A stretch of 64,000 bases of DNA from Microtetraspora glauca (lineage in GTDB: Bacteria > Actinomycetota > Actinomycetes > Streptomycetales > Streptomycetaceae), in assembly GCA_000721275.1 (NCBI GenBank), contig JOFO01000022.1, forward strand, positions 37,541 to 101,540. Reading direction: 5' to 3'. The notes under the pieces were generated by a model that was given only the letters and a program-made list of their open reading frames with translations, had not been told where the DNA came from and made no database searches. Positions 54,259 through 62,754 of this stretch are shown here, one piece after another. Both the position numbers and the translations under genes were made by a program. Every line of letters begins with the position of its first letter. Position 1 is the stretch's first letter.

Positions 54259-56109
54259 TCAGGCCGTGCTGACCTCCTGCTCGCGGCTGCCGCGCGGGGG
54301 GACGACGTGGGCGCAGGGGCGGGGCGTCCTGGCGGGGCGGCGGCGGGCGAAGGGGCGGGGCAGGGCGAGGGTGAGGAAGCCTTCGGCCTGCATGGCGGCG
54401 AGGCCGATGCGGGGGAGGTCGCGGCCGGCGCGGTAGACGACGAAGCGGGGTTCCCAGCGTGGCTGGAACTTGGCGTTGAACTTGTAGAGGGACTCGATCT
54501 GGAACCAGCGGGAGAGGAAGAGGAGCAGGCCGCGCCAGAGGCGGAGGACGGGGCCGGCGCCGATGCGTTCGCCGCGGGCGAGGGTGGAGCGGAACATGGC
54601 GAAGTTGAGGGAGACGCGCCGGATGCCGAGGGCGGGGGCGGCCTGGAGGGCGGCGACGATGAGGAGTTCGTTCATGCCGGGGTCGGCGGAGCGGTCGCGG
54701 CGCATGAGTTCCAGGGACATGCCGTCGGGGCCCCAGGGAACGAAGTGGATCATGGCTTTGAGGTCGCCGTAGGGGCTTTCGGGGGTGCCTTCGGGGTCGG
54801 TGAGGTGGGCGGTCGCTATGACGGCGTCGCCGTCGCCGGGGGCGCCGATGCGGCCGAGGGCCATGGAGAAGCCGCGTTCGGTGTCGGTGCCGCGCCAGTC
54901 GGCGGCGGCGCGGCGGACGAGGTCGAGTTCGTCGTCGTCGAGGTCGCGGACGCGGCGGACGCGGGTGGTGTAGCCGTTCCGCTCGATCCGCTTGACCATC
55001 TGGCGGACGTTGCGCATGGCGCGGCCGGAGAGGGAGAAGGCGTCGACGTCGATGACGGCCTCGTCGCCGAGTTCGAGGGCGTCGAGGCCGGTCTCGCGGG
55101 TCCAGACCTGTCCGCCGGTCTCGGAGCAGCCCATGACGGCGGGGGTCCAGGAGTGGGCGCGGGCCTCGTCCATGAAGCGTTCGATGGCGCCGGGCCAGGC
55201 TTCGACGTCGCCGATGGGGTCGCCGCTGGCGAGCATGACGCCGGAGACGACGCGATAGCAGACGGCGGCCTTGCCGCTGGGGGAGAAGACGACGCCCTTG
55301 TCGTGGCGGAGGGCGAAGTGGCCGAGGGAGTCGCGTCCGCCGTGCCGGTCGAGGAGGGCGCGGAGCCGGGTCTCGTCGTCGGGGGTGAGGCGGGCGGCGG
55401 GGTGTTCGGGGCGGAGGGCGAGGTAGAGGGTGGTGAGGGCGGTGAGCATGCCGAGGGCGCCGAGGGAGTAGCCGACGGTCCAGTCGACGCCGTGGGTGTA
55501 GGCGACGGGGCCTTCGACGCCGACGAGTCCGAGGAGGACGTGTTCGAGGCGGTCGGTGAGGCTGGGGTCGCCGACGACGCGGCGGGGGTGGGCGCTGACG
55601 ACGACGAGGCCGAGGGCGAGCGAGCCGGCGCCCATGACGACGAAGTTGGCGAGTGCGCGCCAGCGGCTGCGGGGGTCGGGGAGGGCGGCGAACTGGTCGC
55701 GGTGGCGCAGCAGCAGGGCGAGCAGGGCGAGGGAGAGCAGGGAGCCGAGGACCGAGTGGCGCCAGACGAACTGGGCGGCGGCGCCGAGCGGGAGGAGCAG
55801 GACGACGGCGCGCCAGGCGCGGCGCTTGTGCCGCTTGAGGCCGTGGGCGAGGAGGAGCAGGAGGACGCCGGCGCCGAGGGAGACGGCGGCGGAGAGCGGG
55901 CCGAGGGTGCCGGGGAGGACCTCGGCGAGGGCGTGGACCCGGCTGGCGCGGAACCGGGGGAAGACCCCGGCGGCGATGTCGAGGAGTCCGATGAGGGTGC
56001 AGGCCGTACCGACGAGGGTGGGGACCTTCTCCGGGGCCGGACCGCTCAGAATTCGGCGGACCCGGACCGGAACCGATGATGTTTTGTCCCCATCTACCGT
56101 GACAGACAT
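54259..56109 (-). CDS. Aminoacyl-phosphatidylglycerol synthase-type membrane protein (DUF2156)
   Basis: 616 residues. Five to six transmembrane helices (about residues 30-250) precede a cytosolic dual-GNAT DUF2156 domain, as in LPG synthases of the MprF/LysX type: HDKGVVFSPSGKAAVCYRVVSGVMLASGDPIGD, RQMVKRIERNGYTTRVRRVRDL and MNELLIVAALQAAPALGIRRVSLNFAMFRSTLARGERIG. The family moves an amino acid from tRNA to phosphatidylglycerol, altering surface charge and antimicrobial-peptide resistance. The MprF flippase half is shortened. ATG 56109 (MSVTVDGDK) is preferred. It is divergent across 163 bp from a membrane-anchored esterase. Confidence 0.88.
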   Translation of the reverse strand: MSVTVDGDKTSSVPVRVRRILSGPAPEKVPTLVGTACTLIGLLDIAAGVFPRFRASRVHALAEVLPGTLGPLSAAVSLGAGVLLLLLAHGLKRHKRRAWRAVVLLLPLGAAAQFVWRHSVLGSLLSLALLALLLRHRDQFAALPDPRSRWRALANFVVMGAGSLALGLVVVSAHPRRVVGDPSLTDRLEHVLLGLVGVEGPVAYTHGVDWTVGYSLGALGMLTALTTLYLALRPEHPAARLTPDDETRLRALLDRHGGRDSLGHFALRHDKGVVFSPSGKAAVCYRVVSGVMLASGDPIGDVEAWPGAIERFMDEARAHSWTPAVMGCSETGGQVWTRETGLDALELGDEAVIDVDAFSLSGRAMRNVRQMVKRIERNGYTTRVRRVRDLDDDELDLVRRAAADWRGTDTERGFSMALGRIGAPGDGDAVIATAHLTDPEGTPESPYGDLKAMIHFVPWGPDGMSLELMRRDRSADPGMNELLIVAALQAAPALGIRRVSLNFAMFRSTLARGERIGAGPVLRLWRGLLLFLSRWFQIESLYKFNAKFQPRWEPRFVVYRAGRDLPRIGLAAMQAEGFLTLALPRPFARRRPARTPRPCAHVVPPRGSREQEVSTA

Positions 56110-56272
56110 CGCTTCCCGCGCTTCCCGTTCTTCTGTGGTGTTTTCTCCGGCCCTGTTCGGGGCTCCCCTTAGGACGGGGCTGCGCGGGGGCGGGTTCATT
56201 CGGGTACGGGAAATTCTCAGGAAGTCGTCGGGACGTCCGGGAAGAGTCACACCAGGAAGGTTCGGACGGCTC

Positions 56273-57385
56273 ATGGGTCTCACCAGTGGCGCGGCGCTCG
56301 CGACGGCGGTGGCGGTGGCGGTCGCGCTGTTCTCGGTCACGGTGGTGCTGTGGCCCGGGCTGGCGCGGCGGGGGTGGCGGCCGGTGTGCGGCCGGGTGGG
56401 TCTGCTGCTGGCGACGCAGCTCGCGCTGTTCGCGGCGGTGGGGCTGGCGGCGAATCGTTCCTTCCTCTTCTACGGCTCCTGGGCGGACCTGTTCGGCCAG
56501 GAGCAGGAGATGGGGGTGGTCGTCGACCACGGCGCGGGCGCGAAGGACGTGCGGGTGGTGGGGACGCGCGCCCTGGACGTGCCGGGCGGCGGGCGGCCGT
56601 CGGTGGGCGGACAGATCCAGCAGGTGGTGATCCGGGGCGACCGGTCGGGGATCACCTCGCCGGCCTTCGTGTACCTGCCGCCGGAGTACTTCCAGGAGCG
56701 GTACGCGAAGCGGTCGTTCCCGGCGTCGGTGGTGCTGACGGGGTATCCGGGGACGGCGGAGAACCTGATCAAGGGGCTCAAGTACCCGCGGACGGCGTAC
56801 CTCCAGGCGCAGGAGGGGAAGATGCAGCCGATGATCCTGGTGATGCTGCGGCCGACGGTGGCGCCGCCCCGGGACACGGAGTGCGTGGACGTGCCGGGCG
56901 GTCCGCGGACGGAGACGTTCTTCGCCGAGGACCTGCCGCGGGCGGTGTCGGGGGCGTACCGGGTGGGGACGAAGCCGCGGAACTGGGGGTTCATGGGGAA
57001 CTCGACGGGCGGGTACTGCGCGCTGAAGATCGCGCTGAACCACCCGGACCGCTTCGCCGCGGGCGCCGGCTTCTCCGCGTACTACAAGGCGGCGGAGGAC
57101 GTGACGACGGGCGACCTCTTCCACGGCGACCAGGAGCTGCGGCGCCGCGCCGACCTGCTGTGGAGCTTGGACCACCGGCCGCAGCCGGCCTCGTCGTTCC
57201 TGGTGACGACGTCGCGGACGGGCGAGGGGAACCTGAAGGGGACGCGGGAGTTCATCCGGAAGGTGAAGAGCCCGGCGCGGGTCTCCTCGATCACGCTGGA
57301 GAGCGGCGGGCACAACTTCACGACCTGGAACCGGGAGATCCCGCCCGGCCTGGTGTGGATGAGCGGGAAGCTGCGGGCGGACTGA
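56273..57385 (+). CDS. Membrane-anchored alpha/beta hydrolase (esterase/antigen 85-like fold)
   Basis: 370 residues. Two N-terminal hydrophobic helices (about 5-25 and 35-55) anchor an extracytoplasmic alpha/beta hydrolase: FVYLPPEYF, VVLTGYPGTAENLI, the nucleophile elbow FMGNSTGGYCALKIALNHPDRFAAGAGFSAYY and the histidine in ESGGHNFTTWNREIP. The pattern is that of putative esterases related to the mycolyltransferase/esterase D fold. ATG 56273 has AGGAAGG about 13 bases upstream. Divergent pairing with the lipid aminoacylation gene suggests a lipid-directed activity, by inference. It ends three bases before the convergent ABC ATPase gene. Confidence 0.85.
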   Translation: MGLTSGAALATAVAVAVALFSVTVVLWPGLARRGWRPVCGRVGLLLATQLALFAAVGLAANRSFLFYGSWADLFGQEQEMGVVVDHGAGAKDVRVVGTRALDVPGGGRPSVGGQIQQVVIRGDRSGITSPAFVYLPPEYFQERYAKRSFPASVVLTGYPGTAENLIKGLKYPRTAYLQAQEGKMQPMILVMLRPTVAPPRDTECVDVPGGPRTETFFAEDLPRAVSGAYRVGTKPRNWGFMGNSTGGYCALKIALNHPDRFAAGAGFSAYYKAAEDVTTGDLFHGDQELRRRADLLWSLDHRPQPASSFLVTTSRTGEGNLKGTREFIRKVKSPARVSSITLESGGHNFTTWNREIPPGLVWMSGKLRAD

Positions 57386-57388
57386 CCG

Positions 57389-58402
57389 TCACGCGGAGGC
57401 GCGGCGCAGCGCCCGGTGCACCCCGGCGGGGGTGAGTGTGCCGAGCGGCCGCCCGTCGGCGCCGGTGACGGTCAGCCGGCCGGAGTCGTCCTGGAGGAGC
57501 AGCGCCAGGGCCTCCTTGAGGGGCGCTCCGAGCGGGACGGCGGGGGGTACGGGTCCGGGGGCGCCGTCCGTACGCGCGCGCGTGCCGGCGCTTCCGTCCG
57601 GGGCGCCGTCCGCGGCGGCGTCGGGCAGCGGGTCGAGGTCGTCCGCGGTGACCGGGGTGACGGCGAGCCGTTTGAGGGCGCGGTCGCCGCCGACGAAGTC
57701 GGCCACGTACGGGGTGGCGGGGGAGGCCAGCACGGTGGCGGGGGTGTCGAACTGCTCGATGCGGCCCTGTCCGTAGACGGCCATGCGGTCGCCCATCCGG
57801 ACGGCCTCCTCGATGTCGTGGGTGACGAGGAGGACGGTCTTGCGGACGGTGGCCTGGAGGGCGAGGAACTCGTTCTGGAGCCGCTCGCGGACGACCGGGT
57901 CGACGGCGCCGAAGGGTTCGTCCATGAGGAGGACCGGCGGGTCGGCGGCGAGCGCGCGGGCCACGCCGACGCGCTGGCGCTGTCCGCCGGAGAGCTGCGC
58001 GGGGTAGCGGGGGCCGTGGACGGCGGGGTCGAGGCCGACGAGTTCGAGGAGTTCGGCGGCACGCGCGCGTGCGGCGGCCTTCTTCCAGCCGAGCAGGGCG
58101 GGGACGGTCGCGGTGTTGTCGAGGACCGTGCGGTGCGGGAAGAGCCCGACCTGCTGGATGACGTAGCCGATCTTGCGGCGGAGGGCGACCGGGTCCACGT
58201 CCGCGACGTCCCGGCCGTCGACGAGGACGCGGCCGGAGGTCGGTTCGACCAGCCGGTTCACCATCATCATCGTGGTCGTCTTGCCGCAGCCGGAGGGGCC
58301 GACGAGCGTGACGAGCTCACCTTCGGCGACCTCGAAGGAGAGGCCGTCGACCGCGGTGGTGCCGTCCGGATAGCGCTTGGTCACCTGTTCGAACCGGATC
58401 AT
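57389..58402 (-). CDS. Osmoprotectant-type ABC transporter ATP-binding protein
   Basis: 337 residues, ProV/OpuCA group. Walker A GPSGCGKTTTMMMVNRL, Q-loop VIQQVGLFPHRTVLDN, ABC signature LSGGQRQRVGVARAL, Walker B VLLMDEPFGAVDP, H-loop THDIEEAVRMGD. The C-terminal region (from about residue 240) is a divergent single CBS-like module after an Ala/Pro linker. ATG 58402 sits exactly seven bases after a CAGAAT hexamer. Its permease and binding-protein partners are divergent on the other strand, starting 161 bp away. Glycine betaine, choline or carnitine are likely substrates. Confidence 0.92.
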   Translation of the reverse strand: MIRFEQVTKRYPDGTTAVDGLSFEVAEGELVTLVGPSGCGKTTTMMMVNRLVEPTSGRVLVDGRDVADVDPVALRRKIGYVIQQVGLFPHRTVLDNTATVPALLGWKKAAARARAAELLELVGLDPAVHGPRYPAQLSGGQRQRVGVARALAADPPVLLMDEPFGAVDPVVRERLQNEFLALQATVRKTVLLVTHDIEEAVRMGDRMAVYGQGRIEQFDTPATVLASPATPYVADFVGGDRALKRLAVTPVTADDLDPLPDAAADGAPDGSAGTRARTDGAPGPVPPAVPLGAPLKEALALLLQDDSGRLTVTGADGRPLGTLTPAGVHRALRRASA

Positions 58403-58408
58403 GGGCCC

Positions 58409-58414
58409 ATTCTG
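58409..58414 (-). promoter_or_regulatory. -10 hexamer CAGAAT of the ABC ATPase gene
   Basis: Reading the minus strand, CAGAAT ends seven bases before ATG 58402, predicting a leaderless transcript. Confidence 0.45.
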
Positions 58415-58511
58415 GCCCCTCGTCACCCGCCGGGTGTGAAGGCCGTGTTGCGACGGGGTGGCGGATCGGCGGCGCGGGCCGCGGATCGGCCCGATTGTCG
58501 GTGGCGGCGGC

Positions 58512-58517
58512 TAGGGT
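58512..58517 (+). promoter_or_regulatory. -10 hexamer TAGGGT upstream of the permease operon
   Basis: TAGGGT lies 46 bases before ATG 58563, leaving room for a leader with the GGGGGGAGG ribosome site. No consensus -35 at the expected distance. Confidence 0.4.
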
Positions 58518-58562
58518 CGCCATACACACGTTCTAGCGGCGGCGACCTGGGGGGAGGTCCGG

Positions 58563-59249
58563 ATGAGCTCGCCGAACTGCCTGGTCGCCAACGACTGGAT
58601 CTGCGGGGAGTACCTGCGCACCCGTCGCGGGGAGCTGACCGACGCCCTGGTCCAGCACGTCGGCATCACCGCCGCCTCGGTGGCGATCGCGCTGCTCGTC
58701 GCCGTGCCGCTGGCCGTGCTCGTACGGGCCCGGCCGCGCCTGGCCGCCCCGGTTCTCGGGCTGACGACGCTGCTCTACACGGTGCCGTCGCTCGCCATGT
58801 TCTCGCTGCTGCTGCCCGTCTTCGGGCTGTCCTCCGCGCTCGTCGTCACCGGCCTGGTGCTGTACGCGCTGACGATCCTGGTGCGGAACACGCTGGCCGG
58901 CCTCGACGCCGTCCCGGCGGAGACCCGGGAGGCGGCCCGCGGCCTCGGCTTCGGCCCGTGGCGGCTGCTGTGGCAGGTCGAGCTGCCGCTGGCGCTGCCC
59001 GTCCTGATGGCCGGCGTCCGGATGGCCACCGTCTCCACCATCGCGCTCACCACTGTCGGCTCGGTCGTCGGGCGCGGCGGCCTCGGCAACCTCATCGAGG
59101 ACGCGCTGCCCACCTTCTTCAAGGCGCAGGTGCTCGCCGCCTCCGTGCTGTGCGTGCTCCTCGCCGTCGCCGCCGACCTGCTGCTGCTGGGCGTCCAGCG
59201 GCTGCTCACCCCCTGGGCCCGGGTCCGGGGCGCGGCGGGGGGTGGCTGA
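58563..59249 (+). CDS. Osmoprotectant ABC transporter permease 1
   Basis: 228 residues with about five or six transmembrane helices. The BPD permease loop is ETREAARGLGFGPWRLLWQVELPLALPVLMAGVRMATVSTIALTTVGSVVGRGGLGNLI. ATG 58563 follows GGGGGGAGG. First gene of the permease-permease-lipoprotein operon; the second permease overlaps its end. Confidence 0.92.
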   Translation: MSSPNCLVANDWICGEYLRTRRGELTDALVQHVGITAASVAIALLVAVPLAVLVRARPRLAAPVLGLTTLLYTVPSLAMFSLLLPVFGLSSALVVTGLVLYALTILVRNTLAGLDAVPAETREAARGLGFGPWRLLWQVELPLALPVLMAGVRMATVSTIALTTVGSVVGRGGLGNLIEDALPTFFKAQVLAASVLCVLLAVAADLLLLGVQRLLTPWARVRGAAGGG

Positions 59250-59994
59250 GGTGGGGATCGTGGCGGACGCGTGGACCTGGCTCACCACGGGCGCGCACTG
59301 GACCGGAGAGGACGGCGTCGCCGCGCGCCTCGCCGAGCACGCGTACGTGAGTGTGCTGGCGCTGCTGATCGCCGGCGCGGTCGCGCTGCCGCTCGGGCTG
59401 TGGCTCGGCCATCTGGGGCGCGGCGGGGCGCTGGCGGTCAACGTGTCGAACGTGGGGCGGGCGGTCCCGGTCTTTGCCGTGCTCGCCCTCTTCATGGTCT
59501 CCCCGCTGCGGAACGCGGGCTATGTGCCGACGGTGACCGCCCTGGTCCTGTTCGCGATACCGCCGCTGCTGACCAACGCGTACGTGGGCGTGCGCGAGGT
59601 CGACCGGGCGGCGGTCCGCGCGGCCCGCGGCATGGGGATGACGGGCGTTCAGGTCTTCCGGCGGGTCGAGCTGCCGCTGGCCGCGCCGGTGGTGATGACC
59701 GGCGTCCGGTCGGCCGCGGTGCAGGTGGTCGCCACGGCGACGATCGCGGCGATGGTCGGCCAGGGCGGCCTCGGCCGGATCATCACGGCCGGCTTCGCGC
59801 TCTACGACACCGCCCAGGTGGTCGCGGGCGCCGTCCTGGTGGCGCTGCTGGCCCTGGTGGTGGAGGGCCTGCTGGTCGGCCTGGACCGCCTCCTCGTGCC
59901 CCGGCCGCCCGGTCGCCGGGCCCCTCCCGGACGGCCCGCCCGCCCCGGACGTGACGTACTGCAGGACACCGACAGCGAAGGACTGAACCCGTGA
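59242..59994 (+). CDS. Osmoprotectant ABC transporter permease 2
   Basis: 250 residues, homologous to the preceding permease. Contains NVGRAVPVFAVLALFM, the EAA-like loop DRAAVRAARGMGMTGVQVFRRVELPLAAPVVMTGVRSAAVQVVATATIAAMVGQGGLGRII, and an Arg/Pro-rich cytoplasmic tail. GTG 59242 overlaps the first permease by eight bases; GTG 59251 is an alternative. Together the two form the membrane channel. Confidence 0.92.
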   Translation: MAEVGIVADAWTWLTTGAHWTGEDGVAARLAEHAYVSVLALLIAGAVALPLGLWLGHLGRGGALAVNVSNVGRAVPVFAVLALFMVSPLRNAGYVPTVTALVLFAIPPLLTNAYVGVREVDRAAVRAARGMGMTGVQVFRRVELPLAAPVVMTGVRSAAVQVVATATIAAMVGQGGLGRIITAGFALYDTAQVVAGAVLVALLALVVEGLLVGLDRLLVPRPPGRRAPPGRPARPGRDVLQDTDSEGLNP

Positions 59995-60965
59995 AGAGGA
60001 TCTCGCGCGCCACCGGCGCGCTGCTGGGCGCCGCCGCGCTGGCCGTCTCGCTCGCCGCGTGCGGCGGCGACAGCCTGGAGCAGGGCAAGGAGAAGACGTC
60101 CGGGGGCTCCGGCGGCGGCAAGGGCTCGCTGGTCGTCGGCGCGGCGGCGTTCACCGAGTCGAAGGTGCTCGCCGAGCTGTACGCGCAGCTGCTGCGCGAC
60201 GAGGGGTACGCGGTCTCGGTCACCACCGTGAAGAACCGGGAGCTGTACGAACCCGCCCTGGAGAAGGGCGAGATCGACGTCGTACCGGAATACGCGGCGA
60301 CGCTCGCGGAATTCCTCAACGCGAAGGTGAACGGCCCGAAGGCGCCCGAGGAGAAGCCGGTCGCCTCCGGTGACGTGAAGGCCACCGTGGCGGCGCTGCG
60401 GAAGCTCGCGGAACCGCGCGGACTGAAGGTGCTGGAAGCCGGCGGGGCGGTCGACCAGAACGCCTTCGCGGTGTCGAAGGAATTCGCCGAGAAGAACGGC
60501 CTGAAGACGCTTTCCGATCTCGGCGCGGCGAAGCTGAAGGTGAAGATCGCGGCGGGTGACGAATGCGCGGTCCGGCCCTTCTGCGCCCCCGGTCTGAAGA
60601 AGACCTACGGCATCGACGTCTCCGGCGTCGACCCCAAGGGCGTCGGCACCCCGCAGGCCAAGCAGGCCGTCAAGGACGGGGTGGACCAGCTGGTCCTCAC
60701 CACCACCACGGACGCCACCGTGGAGAGCTTCGGCCTGGTCTTCCTGGAGGACGACAAGCGCCTGCAGAACGCGGACAACGTGCTGCCGGTGGTGAACGCG
60801 AAGGAGGCCGGGGCGCCCGAGGTGACCGCCGCCCTCGACAAGATCACGAAGGTGCTGACCACAGCGGATCTCGCCGAACTCAACCGCAAGGTCGACGCCG
60901 AGCGCGCCAAGCCGGAGGACGTCGCCGCCGCCTATCTGAAGGAGAAGGGGCTGGTCGGCAAGTAG
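59991..60965 (+). CDS. Osmoprotectant ABC transporter substrate-binding lipoprotein
   Basis: 324 residues. Lipobox SLAAC (Cys near residue 24), then an OpuAC/ProX-type domain: LVVGAAAFTESKVLAELYAQLLRDEGYAV, IDVVPEYAATLAEFLN and LTTTTDATVESFGLVFLEDDKRLQNADNVLPVV, ending in a long basic helix. GTG 59991 overlaps the stop of permease 2 (GTGA). Captures a quaternary-ammonium osmoprotectant at the outer membrane face; the precise ligand is not predictable. Confidence 0.93.
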   Translation: MKRISRATGALLGAAALAVSLAACGGDSLEQGKEKTSGGSGGGKGSLVVGAAAFTESKVLAELYAQLLRDEGYAVSVTTVKNRELYEPALEKGEIDVVPEYAATLAEFLNAKVNGPKAPEEKPVASGDVKATVAALRKLAEPRGLKVLEAGGAVDQNAFAVSKEFAEKNGLKTLSDLGAAKLKVKIAAGDECAVRPFCAPGLKKTYGIDVSGVDPKGVGTPQAKQAVKDGVDQLVLTTTTDATVESFGLVFLEDDKRLQNADNVLPVVNAKEAGAPEVTAALDKITKVLTTADLAELNRKVDAERAKPEDVAAAYLKEKGLVGK

Positions 60966-61082
60966 ACGCCGGAGCGGGGAAGTCGGCCCGAAGCGGAAGC
61001 GGAACGCGGTCTCTCCGATTCCGTTGTCGAGAAGTGGCCAAGAGATTGCCGGGCCGACCCCCCACACCGTGCCTACGCACGG

Positions 61083-61088
61083 TAAATT
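61083..61088 (+). promoter_or_regulatory. -10 hexamer TAAATT upstream of the coiled-coil protein
   Basis: TAAATT, conspicuously AT-rich, ends eight bases before ATG 61096, giving a leader of zero to one base. Confidence 0.45.
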
Positions 61089-61095
61089 TCAGGCC

Positions 61096-62262
61096 ATGCC
61101 ACGTGGACGCCATCGTCATTCCCCGCCTCTGCACAAGCTGCTGCCGCCGTCCGCGGTCGCCGGCGCCGCGGCCGTCTGCGCCGCCGCGGCCTGGATCCCC
61201 GGGGAGCTCGTGGTCGTCCGGCTGCTCGCGACCGCCGCGGCCGCGGCCGCGGTCACCGGCGCCGTCCTCATGCGCGGCTGGGACCGCAGCGCCGGCCGCC
61301 AGGTCGCCGAACTCACCCGGGCCCGCACCGCCGACCAGTGGAAGGCCGAGGAGCGCCTCGCCGAACTGGAGGCGGACCTGGAGGAGTCCCGCGCCCTGCG
61401 CATCCGCCTCGACGCCAAGCTCCGCGCCAAGCGCGTCGAACTGGCCGGGCTGCGCGGCGAGCACGCCGACCTGCTGCGCCGCTACGCCACCGCCGAGACC
61501 GAGCGCGCCAGCGCCCTGGAGGGCCGCCGCGTGGCCGAGGCCCACGCCGACGCGCGGGCCGACGCGCCCAAGGCGCTGCCCGCCGCCGGCTCGGCGCCCA
61601 CCCCGGAGGCGTACCGCCGCGCCGCCGAGGCCCTGCGCGACCTCCCCCGCAACGCCGCCGCCCAGCGGGCCCGGCGCACCGCGGAGGCGGCCCGCGCCCG
61701 CGACCTCGCCGCGGCCCCGCAGGAGCAGCGCGCCGAGCAGCACGCCCGCCCGGCCGGCCGGGACGGCGCCGCGGCCCTCGCCCCGGGCGCCGGCCCCGCG
61801 AAGGCGCTGCCCCCGGCGTCCCCCGCCCAGGAGCAGGCCCCGGCGGTCCCGCCGGCGAGCGCGATCGTCCCGTACGCGGCCCGCCGGCCCGTCCCGCGCA
61901 CCGAAGGCGGCTTCGACTTCTTCGGCACCCAGACCGGCACCCAGTCCGGCTCGCAGAAGACCGCGGCGGCCATCGAGGCCGTCCAGCACACCGACCTCGC
62001 CGACGTGGTGGGCGAGGAGGTCCTGGAGGAGGTCCGCGCGCAGGCCGCCGGCCCTGCCGGGAGCCCCGCCCTCGCCCCCGTGCCCGCCCCGGCCGCCGCC
62101 GGCGGTGCCGAGGAGCCCGCGGACGCGGAGTCCGGCGACGACGAGCCCGTCGTGGTCCGCCCGTCCGCCACCGGCCCGATCGGCCAGGTCATCGACCTGA
62201 CCGCGCACGACGAGACCGAACAGCTCGACCTCGTCGAACTGCGCGGCGCCGTCAACCGGTGA
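61096..62262 (+). CDS. Membrane-anchored coiled-coil protein, hypothetical
   Basis: 388 residues. Two N-terminal hydrophobic helices (about residues 18-60) are followed by a charged coiled coil (AELTRARTADQWKAEERLAELEADLEESRALRIRLDAKLRAKRVEL, about 72-130). An Ala/Pro-rich region comes next, then a better conserved stretch with GGFDFFGTQTGTQSGSQ and HTDLADVVGEEVLEEVRAQ. An acidic tail ends GQVIDLTAHDETEQLDLVELR. No known family is recognised. The stop overlaps the start of the GNAT gene (GTGA), so the two are co-translated. A scaffold or cell-envelope role is a guess from topology. Confidence 0.78.
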   Translation: MPRGRHRHSPPLHKLLPPSAVAGAAAVCAAAAWIPGELVVVRLLATAAAAAAVTGAVLMRGWDRSAGRQVAELTRARTADQWKAEERLAELEADLEESRALRIRLDAKLRAKRVELAGLRGEHADLLRRYATAETERASALEGRRVAEAHADARADAPKALPAAGSAPTPEAYRRAAEALRDLPRNAAAQRARRTAEAARARDLAAAPQEQRAEQHARPAGRDGAAALAPGAGPAKALPPASPAQEQAPAVPPASAIVPYAARRPVPRTEGGFDFFGTQTGTQSGSQKTAAAIEAVQHTDLADVVGEEVLEEVRAQAAGPAGSPALAPVPAPAAAGGAEEPADAESGDDEPVVVRPSATGPIGQVIDLTAHDETEQLDLVELRGAVNR

Positions 62263-62741
62263 CCGACCGCCTCACCCTCCTCCTCCCGGAGGAGGCCCGC
62301 GCCCGCCGCGACGAGCTGATCGCCCTGTGCGCCCAGGCGTTCGCCGGCCCGCCCTGGCACGAGCCGCCGCGCGGCGCCGTCCGCACCGTCGACCGGCTGC
62401 TCGGCGCCGCCGGCCGCCCGGGGTTCGACGCGGCGGTCGCCCTCGGCCCCGGCGACGAGATCCTCGGGTTCGCCGCCGGCTGGCCCGACACCGTCCTCTC
62501 CGGCGGCGCCACCGCCTTCGAGTTCGCCGAACTCGTCGTCGCCCCCGCCCACCAGGGCCGCGGCCTCGGCCGGTCCCTCCACGACGCCCTGATGGCGATC
62601 GTCCAGATCACGCCCTCCCTGCTCATGACCCTCGACGTGCCGGAGCTGACGGACCGGTACGCGCGCTGGGGCTGGACGGTCGTCGACCGCCGCCGCCCCG
62701 ACGGCGACCCACGGGACTACGTGGTGATGAGCCGCCCCTGA
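62259..62741 (+). CDS. GNAT-family N-acetyltransferase
   Basis: 160 residues. Acetyl-CoA binding motif VVAPAHQGRGLGRSLHDAL, preceded by the beta strand AFEFAEL; the C-terminal segment is LTDRYARWGWTVVDRR. GTG 62259 overlaps the preceding stop by four bases. The acceptor substrate is unknown; coupling to the coiled-coil membrane protein is the only clue. Confidence 0.88.
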   Translation: MTDRLTLLLPEEARARRDELIALCAQAFAGPPWHEPPRGAVRTVDRLLGAAGRPGFDAAVALGPGDEILGFAAGWPDTVLSGGATAFEFAELVVAPAHQGRGLGRSLHDALMAIVQITPSLLMTLDVPELTDRYARWGWTVVDRRRPDGDPRDYVVMSRP

Positions 62742-62754
62742 GGGCGGCGGCCCC

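Noticed and set aside
55556..56272. Long upstream extension of the esterase frame
   Set aside because: It is antisense to the DUF2156 synthase and has no conserved features; a membrane-anchored start at ATG 56273 fits the family.
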